Of a stretch of 64,000 nt of DNA, positions 34,246 to 42,931 are shown one piece after another. How positions within the stretch are numbered: the first letter of the stretch is position 1; every line of letters starts with the position of its first letter. The notes under the pieces were generated by a model. The model saw nothing but the letters and a program-made list of their open reading frames with translations. It did not search any database and was not told the origin of the DNA. The position numbers and the translations under genes were made by a program. The DNA comes from Arthrobacter sp. NicSoilB8 (GTDB lineage Bacteria; Actinomycetota; Actinomycetes; Actinomycetales; Micrococcaceae): positions 3,534,001-3,598,000 of the forward strand of contig NZ_AP024655.1 of the NCBI RefSeq assembly GCF_019977355.1. The letters run 5' to 3'.

Positions 34246-35321
34246 GGGCGGGTGCCGCGGCCGCCGAGGGCGCGGGTGACGTCGCCGGCCTGCTTCAGGG
34301 TGGCCCGAAGCTCCTTCGGCAGGGAGAACAGGAGGTCTTCCTCCGCCGTAACGACCTCCTCCACCGATCCGTAGCCGTAGTCGGCCAGGAGCCGCAGCAC
34401 GTCTTTGACGAGCACTTCGGGAACTGAAGCCCCCGAGGTCACGCCCACCGTGGCGACGCCCTCGAACCAGGTCTCGTCGACCTCGTTGGCGAAGTCGACC
34501 CGGTAGGAGGCCTTGGCGCCGTATTCCAGCGCGACCTCCACGAGGCGGACAGAGTTCGACGAGTTGGCCGAGCCCACCACGATCACGAGGTCCGCCTGGG
34601 GTGAGATCTTCTTGATGGCCACCTGGCGGTTCGTGGTGGCGTAGCAGATGTCGTCGCTGGGCGGATCCTGCAAGGTGGGGAACCGCTCCTTGAGGAGGCG
34701 GACGGTCTCCATGGTCTCGTCCACGCTGAGCGTGGTCTGCGAGAGCCAAATGACCTTCTCCGGGTCACGGACGGTGACCTTGTCCACCTCATGCGGGCCG
34801 TTGATGATTTGGATGTGCTCCGGCGCCTCACCGGCGGTGCCTTCGACTTCCTCGTGGCCGTCGTGGCCGATCAGCAGGATATCGAAATCATCCTTGGCGA
34901 ACCGGACGGCCTCGCGGTGCACCTTGGTGACCAGCGGGCAGGTCGCGTCGATGGTGCGCAGGCCGCGGTCCTCGGCGGACTGGACGACGGCGGGCGAGAC
35001 GCCGTGCGCGGAAAAGATCACGAGGGCGCCCTCGGGGACCTCGTCGGTTTCGTCGACGAAGATAGCGCCCTTCTCCTCCAGGGAGCTGACCACGTGGACG
35101 TTGTGCACGATCTGCTTGCGGACGTAGACGGGCGGTCCATAGTGCTCCAAGGCTTTTTCCACCGCGATGACCGCCCGGTCGACGCCGGCGCAATAGCCGC
35201 GCGGGGCTGCCAGCAGGACTTTTTTGGGACCGGCGACCGGGGCAGCCGCCAGGACATCTTCCGGTGAACGCCGCCGGCGCGGGACGGATGGCATCGGAAC
35301 GGAAACAGCGGTGGTGGTCAT
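34233..35321 (-). CDS. ispH: 4-hydroxy-3-methylbut-2-enyl diphosphate reductase
   Basis: 362-residue 4Fe-4S enzyme, last step of the MEP isoprenoid pathway. The three cluster cysteines are visible in [22 protein letters not shown] and [12 protein letters not shown]; the [11 protein letters not shown] region contributes substrate binding. A basic N-terminal extension of about 30 residues precedes the core. The start ATG 35321 has TAGCAT 6 nt upstream on the minus strand, with GGGAGC in between. The last codons lie in the 17-bp repeat tract. Confidence 0.95.
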   Translation of the reverse strand: MTTTAVSVPMPSVPRRRRSPEDVLAAAPVAGPKKVLLAAPRGYCAGVDRAVIAVEKALEHYGPPVYVRKQIVHNVHVVSSLEEKGAIFVDETDEVPEGALVIFSAHGVSPAVVQSAEDRGLRTIDATCPLVTKVHREAVRFAKDDFDILLIGHDGHEEVEGTAGEAPEHIQIINGPHEVDKVTVRDPEKVIWLSQTTLSVDETMETVRLLKERFPTLQDPPSDDICYATTNRQVAIKKISPQADLVIVVGSANSSNSVRLVEVALEYGAKASYRVDFANEVDETWFEGVATVGVTSGASVPEVLVKDVLRLLADYGYGSVEEVVTAEEDLLFSLPKELRATLKQAGDVTRALGGRGTRPEQS

Positions 35322-35327
35322 GCTCCC

Positions 35328-35333
35328 ATGCTA
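35328..35333 (-). promoter_or_regulatory. -10 element for ispH, probably leaderless
   Basis: TAGCAT 6 nt before ATG 35321. The six intervening bases GGGAGC could also act as a weak Shine-Dalgarno if transcription began earlier. Confidence 0.45.
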
Positions 35334-36251
35334 CCGGTGTTCAAAGTTGCCCCGTTTGCGGCCGCCGGCAACGCGGACAGCAAGCCCGGTGGCCAGCAGG
35401 GCCGCACCTGCCACGGCGGCGGCAACAATCCACTGGCCGAAGCTGGCCGAGCATGCCGCGACAAACTCATTCTTGAAGAGCTCTGCCACATCGTTGCCGC
35501 TCGAGGTCGCGGCGATGGCGGCGCCGGCGGCGTCACTGGCCAGTTTCCACGCCCCGGCGAGCACCAGCGCTCCTGCGCCTATGCCGGCCAGGACGGTCCA
35601 CCGGCGTCGGGCCGCAACGAATGCCAGCACGAAGGCGATGCCGGCGCCGACGGCGACGGCGTAGCCCATCGGGGCGTAGACGGTGACCCGTTCGATCAGC
35701 TGGCGCTGGTCGGACTGCCCAATCTGGATCAGCACCTGGCCGGGGGCTTCCAGTGGAAGGGTGGTCGCGGCGGAAACCTGCTTCGCCACAAGTCCCACGA
35801 GGGGTGCGACATCCAAAGTGAGCGAGGAGGTGCCGTCGGCTTCCGGCGGCAGCGTACTGGGGTCCGAGAACGTGAGGCGGTGGCTCCTGCGCAAGGTTTC
35901 GGCCCACGCGTCGGAGTAGCCGGGCAATCCGGTGAGCGACTGTGCCGCGTTGTCCAGGACCGGCCGGGCAAGTTCTTTGAGGAAATCGGGGATGTTGGCG
36001 CCGGAGGCAACGCTGTCCACGGCTGCCGTCGCCAGCCGCTGCTGGAACGCGGGATCCTTGCCCAGCGGCGCGGTCAGGGCCACGAAGCCGTCTTCCTGGA
36101 CGATGTTCCGGTCCGCCCACATGGCTGGAACGGCGACGGCGGCCATCAAGAGCCCGACAAGTACGGCGGCGGCGGAGACAAAAGTGCGCAAGGGATTCCT
36201 AGGAGGTCGTTGGGATGCCTCCCATCCTATGGCGGGTCCGGGCATGGCCAT
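35331..36251 (-). CDS. Hypothetical membrane protein
   Basis: 306 residues from ATG 36251. One helix near residues 25-45, a large extracytoplasmic region of about 150 residues, and three helices near the C-terminus. No family is recognised. A TTG near 36192 with AGGA just upstream is an alternative start that would open directly at the first helix. The stop is 9 bp from the ispH start, so the two could share a transcript. Divergent from xseA. Confidence 0.65.
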   Translation of the reverse strand: MAMPGPAIGWEASQRPPRNPLRTFVSAAAVLVGLLMAAVAVPAMWADRNIVQEDGFVALTAPLGKDPAFQQRLATAAVDSVASGANIPDFLKELARPVLDNAAQSLTGLPGYSDAWAETLRRSHRLTFSDPSTLPPEADGTSSLTLDVAPLVGLVAKQVSAATTLPLEAPGQVLIQIGQSDQRQLIERVTVYAPMGYAVAVGAGIAFVLAFVAARRRWTVLAGIGAGALVLAGAWKLASDAAGAAIAATSSGNDVAELFKNEFVAACSASFGQWIVAAAVAGAALLATGLAVRVAGGRKRGNFEHR

Positions 36252-36390
36252 AAAGTCGGCGCCCGGTGGTAGAGCTATGGATAGAGTTGAAAGAGACAAC
36301 TTCCGGCTGCCGGCCGGCCCTCCCCGCCGGGGAGCGGACCGCCGGGAGTCTCCCTCTCATAAGGGCACGCAGCAAAGGAAACGCACGCAT

Positions 36391-36456
36391 ATGCACAGGG
36401 CTCGCCACAAGGCACTCCACGAGGCACTCTCCGCCGCGGAGCCCCCGCGTGCCTGA
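36391..36456 (+). CDS. Possible 21-codon leader peptide before xseA
   Basis: An ATG frame MHRARHKALHEALSAAEPPR(A) with AAAGGA 11 nt upstream ends in TGA at 36456, overlapping GTG 36449 of xseA by 8 bp. This layout would allow translational coupling. There is no evidence for the peptide itself. Confidence 0.3.
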   Translation: MHRARHKALHEALSAAEPPRA

Positions 36457-37735
36457 GGACGCGGCGGCGGCCACGACGCTACCGGCTACTGCGGCCCAAA
36501 CCAGCCCGGACAACCCCTGGCCGCTGCAGCTGCTGTCCCAGAAGCTCAAGATGCATATCGACCGCGCGCCCTCGGCCTGGGTCGAGGGCCAGGTGATCGA
36601 GCTGAACCGGCGCGGCAGCAACGCCTACCTGACGCTGCGGGACATCGACGCCGAGATCTCGCTGCCGGCGTCGGTCTGGACCACCGTCCTGGACCGCCAG
36701 GATGCTCCGCTGGAACGCGGTTCCCGGGTTGTGGCACTGATCAAGGCCGAATTCTGGCTCAAGACGGGCCGGCTCAACATGTCCGTGAAGGACATCCGTC
36801 CCGTCGGGCTCGGCGACCTCCTGGCGCGGATCGAGCGGCTGCGCCAGGCCCTCGCCGCCGAAGGGCTCTTTGCCGACTCGCGCAAGAAACGGCTCCCCCT
36901 GCTCCCGCACCGGATCGGCCTGATCACCGGACGCGACTCCGATGCCAAGAAGGACGTGCTGCGCAACGCTGCCCTGCGCTGGCCGGCCGTCGAATTCGAG
37001 ATCCGCGAGGTGGCGGTCCAGGGCAACACCGCCGTGGCCCAGGTGATCGCGGCGTTGCGGGAACTCGACGCCCACCCCGTGGTCGACGTCATCGTCATTG
37101 CCCGCGGCGGAGGCGCCCTCGAGGACCTGCTGCCGTTCAGCAACGAGGAGCTTATCCGGGCGGTCGCGGACGCGTCCACCCCCGTGGTGAGCGCGATCGG
37201 GCATGAGGCGGACCGGCCGATCCTGGACGACGTTGCCGACCTCAGGGCTTCAACGCCCACCGACGCCGCGAAGAGGATTGTCCCGGATGTCGCCGAGGAG
37301 CTCACCCGGGTCCGGCAGGCGCGGGATCAGCTCCGGCGCGGCGTCACCCGGCTCGTGGAACGGGAGGTCGACCGTCTGGCGTCCCTGCGTTCCCGCCCGG
37401 TGCTGCTGTCCCCCGACGTCATGATCACCCAGCGCCACGACGACGTCGAGCGGCTCAAAGTCCGCTCGCACGCCGCCATCAGCACCGCCGTGGTGCGGGC
37501 CGCGGACCAGCTGGTCCACCTCAAGGCCCAGGTGCGCGCACTCTCTCCGCAGAAGACGCTGGACCGCGGCTACGCTGTGGTCCAGCTCGCCGACGCCGGA
37601 AGCGCGCCGGGGGCCCGCCGCGACGTGGTGCGGCACCCGTCGCAGGCACCGGCCGGCACGGACCTCACGGTTCGGGTGGCCGGCGGACGGTTCGCCGCGC
37701 AGTCCACCGGTAGCCCGGAGCCGGCCGAGGAGTGA
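36449..37735 (+). CDS. xseA: Exodeoxyribonuclease VII large subunit
   Basis: 428 residues. An N-terminal OB-fold (WVEGQVIELNRRGSNAYLTLRD) is followed by the XseA catalytic domain (GLITGRDSDAKKDVLRNA, VDVIVIARGGGALEDLLPF, VVSAIGHEADRPI). It degrades single-stranded DNA with XseB. GTG 36449 gives the family length; the frame is open further upstream but unconserved, and a short leader frame overlaps the start. xseB follows after a 165-bp C/A-rich spacer. Confidence 0.92.
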   Translation: MPEDAAAATTLPATAAQTSPDNPWPLQLLSQKLKMHIDRAPSAWVEGQVIELNRRGSNAYLTLRDIDAEISLPASVWTTVLDRQDAPLERGSRVVALIKAEFWLKTGRLNMSVKDIRPVGLGDLLARIERLRQALAAEGLFADSRKKRLPLLPHRIGLITGRDSDAKKDVLRNAALRWPAVEFEIREVAVQGNTAVAQVIAALRELDAHPVVDVIVIARGGGALEDLLPFSNEELIRAVADASTPVVSAIGHEADRPILDDVADLRASTPTDAAKRIVPDVAEELTRVRQARDQLRRGVTRLVEREVDRLASLRSRPVLLSPDVMITQRHDDVERLKVRSHAAISTAVVRAADQLVHLKAQVRALSPQKTLDRGYAVVQLADAGSAPGARRDVVRHPSQAPAGTDLTVRVAGGRFAAQSTGSPEPAEE

Positions 37736-37756
37736 CCCGGCGCCCGGTCCTGGGTC

Positions 37757-37885
37757 CACTCCACACCGCATCACACCACACCACCTAGAACGCCAGCATC
37801 CCAAGAACCACGCGCGGCACCAGCCACCGCCGACACAGACATAGCCACACCAGACACAGCCACACCAGACACAGCCCAGACACAA
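37757..37885 (+). other. C/A-rich, G-poor spacer xseA-xseB
   Basis: About 130 nt of the transcript are dominated by C and A, with a 15-bp repeat (AGACACAGCCACACC type) at 37837-37880. Such unstructured C-over-G sequence is what Rho loads on. It contrasts with the hairpin-rich spacers elsewhere in the window. Confidence 0.45.
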
Positions 37886-37900
37886 CTTAGGAGCACCCCC

Positions 37901-38131
37901 ATGGCAGCAGAATCATCTCCGAACCCCGACATTGAGGCTCTCAGCTACGAGGACGCCCGCGAGCAACTGGTCGGCGTGGTCAGCAGGCTGGAGGCTGGCG
38001 GGGCCAGCCTGGAGGAATCGCTCGCGCTGTGGGAACGCGGCGAGGCACTGGCCAAGCGCTGCGAACAGTGGCTGGAAGGCGCCCGCAAGCGGCTCGCCGC
38101 GGCCCGGGACCAGGCGGCGGACGAGGGCTAG
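37901..38131 (+). CDS. xseB: Exodeoxyribonuclease VII small subunit
   Basis: 76 residues, the usual small-subunit length. The core [45 protein letters not shown] is characteristic. It binds XseA to form the active complex. ATG 37901 has AGGAG with 7-nt spacing. Convergent with the PPK2 gene, 51 bp away. Confidence 0.92.
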   Translation: MAAESSPNPDIEALSYEDAREQLVGVVSRLEAGGASLEESLALWERGEALAKRCEQWLEGARKRLAAARDQAADEG

Positions 38132-38182
38132 GAACCGGCCCTTCACGGCCCGCCTGTCAGAGAGCCCGTCAGAGAGTGAAGC

Positions 38183-39037
38183 TCAAGACCGCAGCACCAG
38201 TTCGCGTTCCAAGTCGACGTCGAGATCCGGAACCGGCCATTGCAGCTTCAGGCTCTCCAGCGCTTCCAGGAGGAGCTGCTGCACGGCGATCCGCGCGTAC
38301 CACTTCTTGTTGGCCGGCACGACGTGCCATGGCGCCAGCTCGGTGCTGGTCTTGTCGAAGGCCTTCTGGTAAGCATCCATGTAGTCCGCCCAGAAAGCCC
38401 GTTCCTTCAGGTCCGTGCTGCTGTACTTCCAGAGTTTGGCGGGGTCGTCCAGCCGGGACAGGAGCCGTTCCTTTTGCTCGTCTCGGCTGATGTGCAGCAT
38501 GACCTTGACGATCTTGGTCCCGGCGCTCGTCTGCCGGGCCTCGAACTCGTTGATGGCCCGGTAGCGGCGCTCCAGTTCCTCGGGGCTGGCCCAGCGGTGG
38601 ACGCGGTGAATCAGGACGTCCTCGTAATGGGAGCGGTCAAAGACCCCCACCATCCCGGCCGCCGGCACTTCCTTCTCGATCCGCCACAGAAAGTCGTACG
38701 ACTTTTCCTCCGCAGTCGGCGCCTTGAAGGACTTCAGCTGGACTCCGTGCGGATTCATGGCGCCCATGACGTGGGTGACGATTCCGCCCTTGCCGGCGGT
38801 GTCCATGGCCTGCAGGATCAGCAGGATCCGTTTGGTCCCGCCGAACCGGGACTCGGCGAAGAGCTGCTCCTGGAGCTGGGCGAGTTTGTCGTCCAGCGCG
38901 TCCAGCAGCTGCTCGCCGTCGGGCTTGTCGCCGTCGTAGCCGGGCGTCGAGCCCGGGTCCAGGTCCTTCAGGCTGAAGCCCTTCCCGACCTTCAGGAGTT
39001 TCGAGGGGTGGTCATCGAATGTCGCGGTGCCTGCCAT
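38183..39037 (-). CDS. Polyphosphate kinase 2 family nucleotide phosphotransferase
   Basis: 284 residues, a single PPK2 domain. Motifs are LQAMDTAGKGG (Walker A-like), the lid region, and FDRSHYEDVLIHRVH. It transfers phosphate between polyphosphate and nucleotides; the class (NDP or NMP preference) cannot be fixed from sequence. ATG 39037 has GAGG at 5-nt spacing. It lies downstream of, and codirectional with, the AlaA-like gene. Confidence 0.88.
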   Translation of the reverse strand: MAGTATFDDHPSKLLKVGKGFSLKDLDPGSTPGYDGDKPDGEQLLDALDDKLAQLQEQLFAESRFGGTKRILLILQAMDTAGKGGIVTHVMGAMNPHGVQLKSFKAPTAEEKSYDFLWRIEKEVPAAGMVGVFDRSHYEDVLIHRVHRWASPEELERRYRAINEFEARQTSAGTKIVKVMLHISRDEQKERLLSRLDDPAKLWKYSSTDLKERAFWADYMDAYQKAFDKTSTELAPWHVVPANKKWYARIAVQQLLLEALESLKLQWPVPDLDVDLERELVLRS

Positions 39038-39107
39038 CAATGCCTCTTTCCGGTTGCCGCAGCCGTGGCCCGCGGGGCGAGCGCCCCGTTGCGCTGCTGA
39101 CCGAAGC

Positions 39108-40328
39108 CTAGTTCCCCTTGTACCGGCTCAGGAAGTCCGCCATCCGGTTGATCGCTTCTTCGAGGTCCTTGACGTTGGGCAGCGTCACCATCCGGAAATG
39201 GTCCGGCCGCACCCAGTTGAACGCGCGGCCGTGGGAGAGGAGGATCTTCTGCTCGCGGAGCAGGTCCAGGACGAATTTCTCGTCGTCGCGGATGTGATAC
39301 ACCTCAGGATCCAGCCGCGGGAAAAGGTACATGGCACCGCGGGCCTGCTGCGTGCTGACACCGGGGATGGCGTTGAGCATGTCGTAGGCCTTGTTCCGTT
39401 GTTCCAGGAGCCGTCCGCCGGGCAGGATGAGGTCGTTGATGCTCTGGTAGCCGCCGAGGGCGGTCTGGATGGCATGCTGGGCCGGCACGTTGGCGCAGAG
39501 GCGCATGTTGGCCAGCAGGTTGATGCCCTCGAGGTAGTCCGCGGCGTCCTTCTTCGGCCCGGAGATGGCCATCCAGCCGGCCCGGAATCCGCAGACCCGG
39601 TAGGCCTTGGAGAGCCCGCTGAAGGTCAGGCACAGGACATCGTCGCCCGTGAGCGCGGCGAGATTTACGTGGACCGCGTCTTCGTAGAGGATCTTCTCGT
39701 AGATTTCGTCGGCGAAGAGCACGAGGCCGTGCTTCTCGGCGAGGGCCACGATCTTCTTCAGCGTCGCCTCCGGATACACCGCACCGGTGGGGTTGTTGGG
39801 GTTGATGACCACGATGCCCTTGGTGCGCGGGGTGATTTTCGCTTCCAGGTCCTCGAGGTCGGGCTGCCAGCCGGATTCCTCGTCGCAGAGGTAGTGCACG
39901 GGCTTTCCGCTGGCCAGGGCAACGGAGGCAGTCCACAGCGGGTAGTCCGGGGTGGGGATCAGGACCTCGTCGCCGTCGTTGAGCAGGGCCATGAGCGACA
40001 TCGTGATCAGTTCGCTGACGCCGTTGCCGAGGTAGATGTCATCCACGTGGATGTTCTGGATCCCGCGGGTCTGGTAGTACTGCGAGACTGCGGTGCGGGC
40101 AGAGAAAATGCCGCGGGAGTCGCTGTAGCCCTGGGCATGCGGCAGGTGGCGGATCATGTCCACCAGGATCGCGTCCGGCGCTTCAAACCCGAAGGGGGCC
40201 GGGTTTCCGATGTTCAGTTTGAGGATCCGGTGACCCTCCGCCTCCATCTGCTGGGCGGCCTGAAGAATCGGTCCACGGATGTCGTAAAGGACATTATGAA
40301 GCTTGGTGGACTGCTTGAAATCTGCCAT
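39108..40328 (-). CDS. AlaA-type alanine/glutamate-pyruvate aminotransferase
   Basis: 406 residues, class I PLP aminotransferase. The opening FKQSTKLHNVLYDIRGPIL and GNPAPFGFEAP are typical of AlaA (YfbQ). The PLP lysine lies in FSGLSKAYRVCGFRAGW. It interconverts pyruvate plus glutamate with alanine plus 2-oxoglutarate. A CATATT lies 6 nt before ATG 40328, a weak leaderless-type -10. Confidence 0.87.
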   Translation of the reverse strand: MADFKQSTKLHNVLYDIRGPILQAAQQMEAEGHRILKLNIGNPAPFGFEAPDAILVDMIRHLPHAQGYSDSRGIFSARTAVSQYYQTRGIQNIHVDDIYLGNGVSELITMSLMALLNDGDEVLIPTPDYPLWTASVALASGKPVHYLCDEESGWQPDLEDLEAKITPRTKGIVVINPNNPTGAVYPEATLKKIVALAEKHGLVLFADEIYEKILYEDAVHVNLAALTGDDVLCLTFSGLSKAYRVCGFRAGWMAISGPKKDAADYLEGINLLANMRLCANVPAQHAIQTALGGYQSINDLILPGGRLLEQRNKAYDMLNAIPGVSTQQARGAMYLFPRLDPEVYHIRDDEKFVLDLLREQKILLSHGRAFNWVRPDHFRMVTLPNVKDLEEAINRMADFLSRYKGN

Positions 40329-40403
40329 TCATCAAATATGCCATATGGAGGATGTACTTCCGCTGAGACATGACTCACACGCGGACCGGGCAGTAACAAG
40401 GAC

Positions 40404-40436
40404 GCCGGCGGCCGGGCTGTGTGCCCGGCCGCCGGC
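40404..40436. terminator. Hairpin after the osmoprotectant operon
   Basis: GCCGGCGGCCGGGC pairs perfectly over 14 bp around a 5-nt loop, about 50 bp beyond the binding-protein stop. The U-tract is weak. Confidence 0.65.
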
Positions 40437-40485
40437 GCGGCCCACGTATTGCTGACGCGTCAGTGACGCATCAGGGAAGTGCCAG

Positions 40486-41451
40486 CTACTGCTTGACGAT
40501 GCCTTTCTCCTTCAGCCACGCGTCGGCGGCATCTTTCGGGTTCTGCTTCTGGCTGCCGCTGACCGCACGGTTGAGGTTGATGAGGTCTTCCGTGGTCAGG
40601 ACCTTCGACACGGCGTTGAGGGCTTCCTTTGCCTTGTCCGTCATCTTCGCCGTGTTGTACAGGGGCAGGACCTGCTGGGCGATGAAGTTGTTCTTCGGGT
40701 CCTCCAGGACCACGAGGTCGTTGTCCGGGATGGACGGGGTGGTGGTGTAGATGTCCGCGACCTGGACCTGGTCCGAGAGCAGGGCCTTGAGCGTGACGGC
40801 GCCGCCGCCGTCGCTGAACGGCTCCAGTTTCTTGGGCACGCAGTTGTAGTTCTTCGCCAGGCCGGGCAGGCCGTAGGCGCGCTCGGCGAAGGTCGCCGGG
40901 GCGCCGATGACGAGGTCTCCGCAGACCTTGGCCATGTCTTCGATGGACTTGAGCTGGTACTTCTCGGCCGTGGCCTTGGTGACCACCATGGCGTCCTTAT
41001 CCTCGGCCTTGGAGGCGTCCAGCACCGCCAGGCCCTGCGGCAGCTTGGTCGGGAGCGCCTTGGCGATGTCCTCGGCGGAAACCTCGGTGGCGTCCTTGTT
41101 CACGTGCAGCAGCAGGTTGCCGCTGTAGTCGGGAACGACGTCCACCGAGCCGTCCTGGACTGCCTTGAAGTAGACCTCGCGCGAGCCGATGTTCGGCTTG
41201 GTGCTGGCCGTGACGCCGGCGGCGTTCAGGGCGCCGGCGTAGACCTCGGCCATGATCTGGCTCTCGGGGAAATCAGCGGAGCCGATCACCAGGGCGCCGC
41301 CTGAACCGGATGCGGCGCCGCTGCTGGCCGGAGCCGAGCTCAGCGGGTTGGATGAGCCTCCGCAGGCGGAGAGGGCCAGGGCCAGGCCCACGCCGGCGGC
41401 CAGGCCGCCGAATGCGCGCCTGCCGAGGGCTCTTTGGCGGGATTCCTTCAT
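40486..41451 (-). CDS. Osmoprotectant/quaternary amine ABC transporter binding lipoprotein
   Basis: 321 residues, OpuAC/OpuCC-type binding protein. The lipobox LSAC puts the lipidated Cys at 30, followed by a Ser/Ala linker. The core begins ALVIGSADFPESQIMAEVYAGAL. The family binds glycine betaine, choline, carnitine or proline. It is the last gene of a four-gene operon, and its start overlaps the upstream permease stop by 4 bp. Confidence 0.88.
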   Translation of the reverse strand: MKESRQRALGRRAFGGLAAGVGLALALSACGGSSNPLSSAPASSGAASGSGGALVIGSADFPESQIMAEVYAGALNAAGVTASTKPNIGSREVYFKAVQDGSVDVVPDYSGNLLLHVNKDATEVSAEDIAKALPTKLPQGLAVLDASKAEDKDAMVVTKATAEKYQLKSIEDMAKVCGDLVIGAPATFAERAYGLPGLAKNYNCVPKKLEPFSDGGGAVTLKALLSDQVQVADIYTTTPSIPDNDLVVLEDPKNNFIAQQVLPLYNTAKMTDKAKEALNAVSKVLTTEDLINLNRAVSGSQKQNPKDAADAWLKEKGIVKQ

Positions 41452-42194
41452 GACGTACCTCCTTGAACAACAGTCTCCACGAGTGCGGGGTCTGTGAGAT
41501 CAACCGCAGCCTGCTGGCTGCGGTTCGGCTGGGAAGAGGCGCCCCGTGACAGGAACAGCCTCTGGATTAGGGCAAGGACAAGGTCGACGCTGATCGCGAG
41601 GGCCGCGATCAGCAGGGAACCGCCCAGCATTTGCGGGAAGTCGGAAAGCACGAGCCCGTCGAACAGGTAGCGGCCCAGGCCGCCCAGGTTGATGTAGGCA
41701 ACCACCGAGACGGTGGCGATCACCTGGAGCACCCCGGTCCGGAACCCGCCGTACATGACGGGCAGCGCGTTGGGGAATTCCGCGCGGAACAGCACCTGCA
41801 TCTCGGTCATGCCCATCGCCCGGGCGGCGTCCACCACGTTCCGGTCGACGCTGGAGATCCCGGCGTAGGTACCGGCCAGCAGGGGCGGGACCGTCAAGAT
41901 CACGAGGGCCCAGATCGGCGGCATCAGCCCGATGCCGGCCACCAGGACGAACAAGGTGAGCAGGCCGAGGGTCGGCAGGGCGCGCAGCGCGCCGGCCCCC
42001 GCCACGACCGCCACCCGCCCGCGGCCGGTGTGCCCCACGAACAGGCCCACCGGCACGGCGATCGCGATGGCGATCACCATCACCAGGCCCGTGTAGAGCA
42101 GGTGCTCCGCCAGCCGCACCGGAATCCCGGCGCTGCCGGACCAGTTCGCAGGATCGGCGAGCCAGGCAAAGGTGTCCGTGACGACATTGTTCAT
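41448..42194 (-). CDS. Osmoprotectant ABC transporter permease
   Basis: 248 residues, OpuCB/OpuCD-type permease with about five helices and the loop VDAARAMGMTEMQVLFRAEFPNALPV. It overlaps both neighbours by 4 bp, so the operon is tightly coupled. It forms a heterodimer with the permease encoded upstream. Confidence 0.88.
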   Translation of the reverse strand: MNNVVTDTFAWLADPANWSGSAGIPVRLAEHLLYTGLVMVIAIAIAVPVGLFVGHTGRGRVAVVAGAGALRALPTLGLLTLFVLVAGIGLMPPIWALVILTVPPLLAGTYAGISSVDRNVVDAARAMGMTEMQVLFRAEFPNALPVMYGGFRTGVLQVIATVSVVAYINLGGLGRYLFDGLVLSDFPQMLGGSLLIAALAISVDLVLALIQRLFLSRGASSQPNRSQQAAVDLTDPALVETVVQGGTS

Positions 42195-42931
42195 GCGTTG
42201 CCCCCTCCGGTCTTGGGGCGCGAAAGCCGCAGTGCCGCGGCAGCGGCACCGGCCTTCTCCGGGCCGGCGCCGGCGCCGGTGCCGGCACCCGTGGTCCCCG
42301 CGGCGCGGGTCCAGGGGGTCAGCAACCGTTCGAGCAGGACCAGGACGGCGTCCATCAGCAGCGCGAGGATCAGGATGGCGATGATGCCCACCACCACCTC
42401 GGTGACGAAATCACGTTGCAGGCCGGAGGTGAAGAGCATTCCGAGGTTGCCGATGCCGAGCAGGGCCGCGACACTGACCAGCGAGATGTTGCTGACCGAG
42501 ACCACACGCAGTCCGGCAAAAAGCACCGGCAGGGACAGCGGCAGGTCGATCTGCATGAAGCGGGCGAAGGGTTTGAAACCCATGGCGACGGCGGCCTGCC
42601 GGAGGTCCTCGTCCACCGAGTCGAAGGCATCCAGTGTGGCGCGCACGAGGAGGGCGACGGCGTAGATGGTCAGGGCCACGACGACGTTGACAGGATCCAA
42701 AATCCGCGTTCCGAGGATGGTCGGCAGGATGATGAAAAGCGCCAGGGACGGGATCGTGTAGAGCAGTGAAGATGCTGTCAGGACGCCGGAGCGGAGCACG
42801 CGGCTCTGTCGGGCGGCCTGGGCCAGCGGGATGGCAATGAGAACCCCGAACACCATCGGCAGGATGGCCAGGACCAGGTGCTGGCCGGCGAGGGTGAAGA
42901 CCTCCGTACGGTTGGCCAGGAACCACTCCAT
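42191..42931 (-). CDS. Osmoprotectant ABC transporter permease
   Basis: 246 residues, second permease of the system (FDSVDEDLRQAAVAMGFKPFARFMQIDLPLSLPV as the coupling loop). The C-terminal tail is rich in Ala/Gly (GTTGAGTGAGAGPEKAG) and encoded by a locally repetitive stretch. Its ATG shares one base with the ATPase stop (TAATG). Confidence 0.88.
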   Translation of the reverse strand: MEWFLANRTEVFTLAGQHLVLAILPMVFGVLIAIPLAQAARQSRVLRSGVLTASSLLYTIPSLALFIILPTILGTRILDPVNVVVALTIYAVALLVRATLDAFDSVDEDLRQAAVAMGFKPFARFMQIDLPLSLPVLFAGLRVVSVSNISLVSVAALLGIGNLGMLFTSGLQRDFVTEVVVGIIAILILALLMDAVLVLLERLLTPWTRAAGTTGAGTGAGAGPEKAGAAAAALRLSRPKTGGGNA

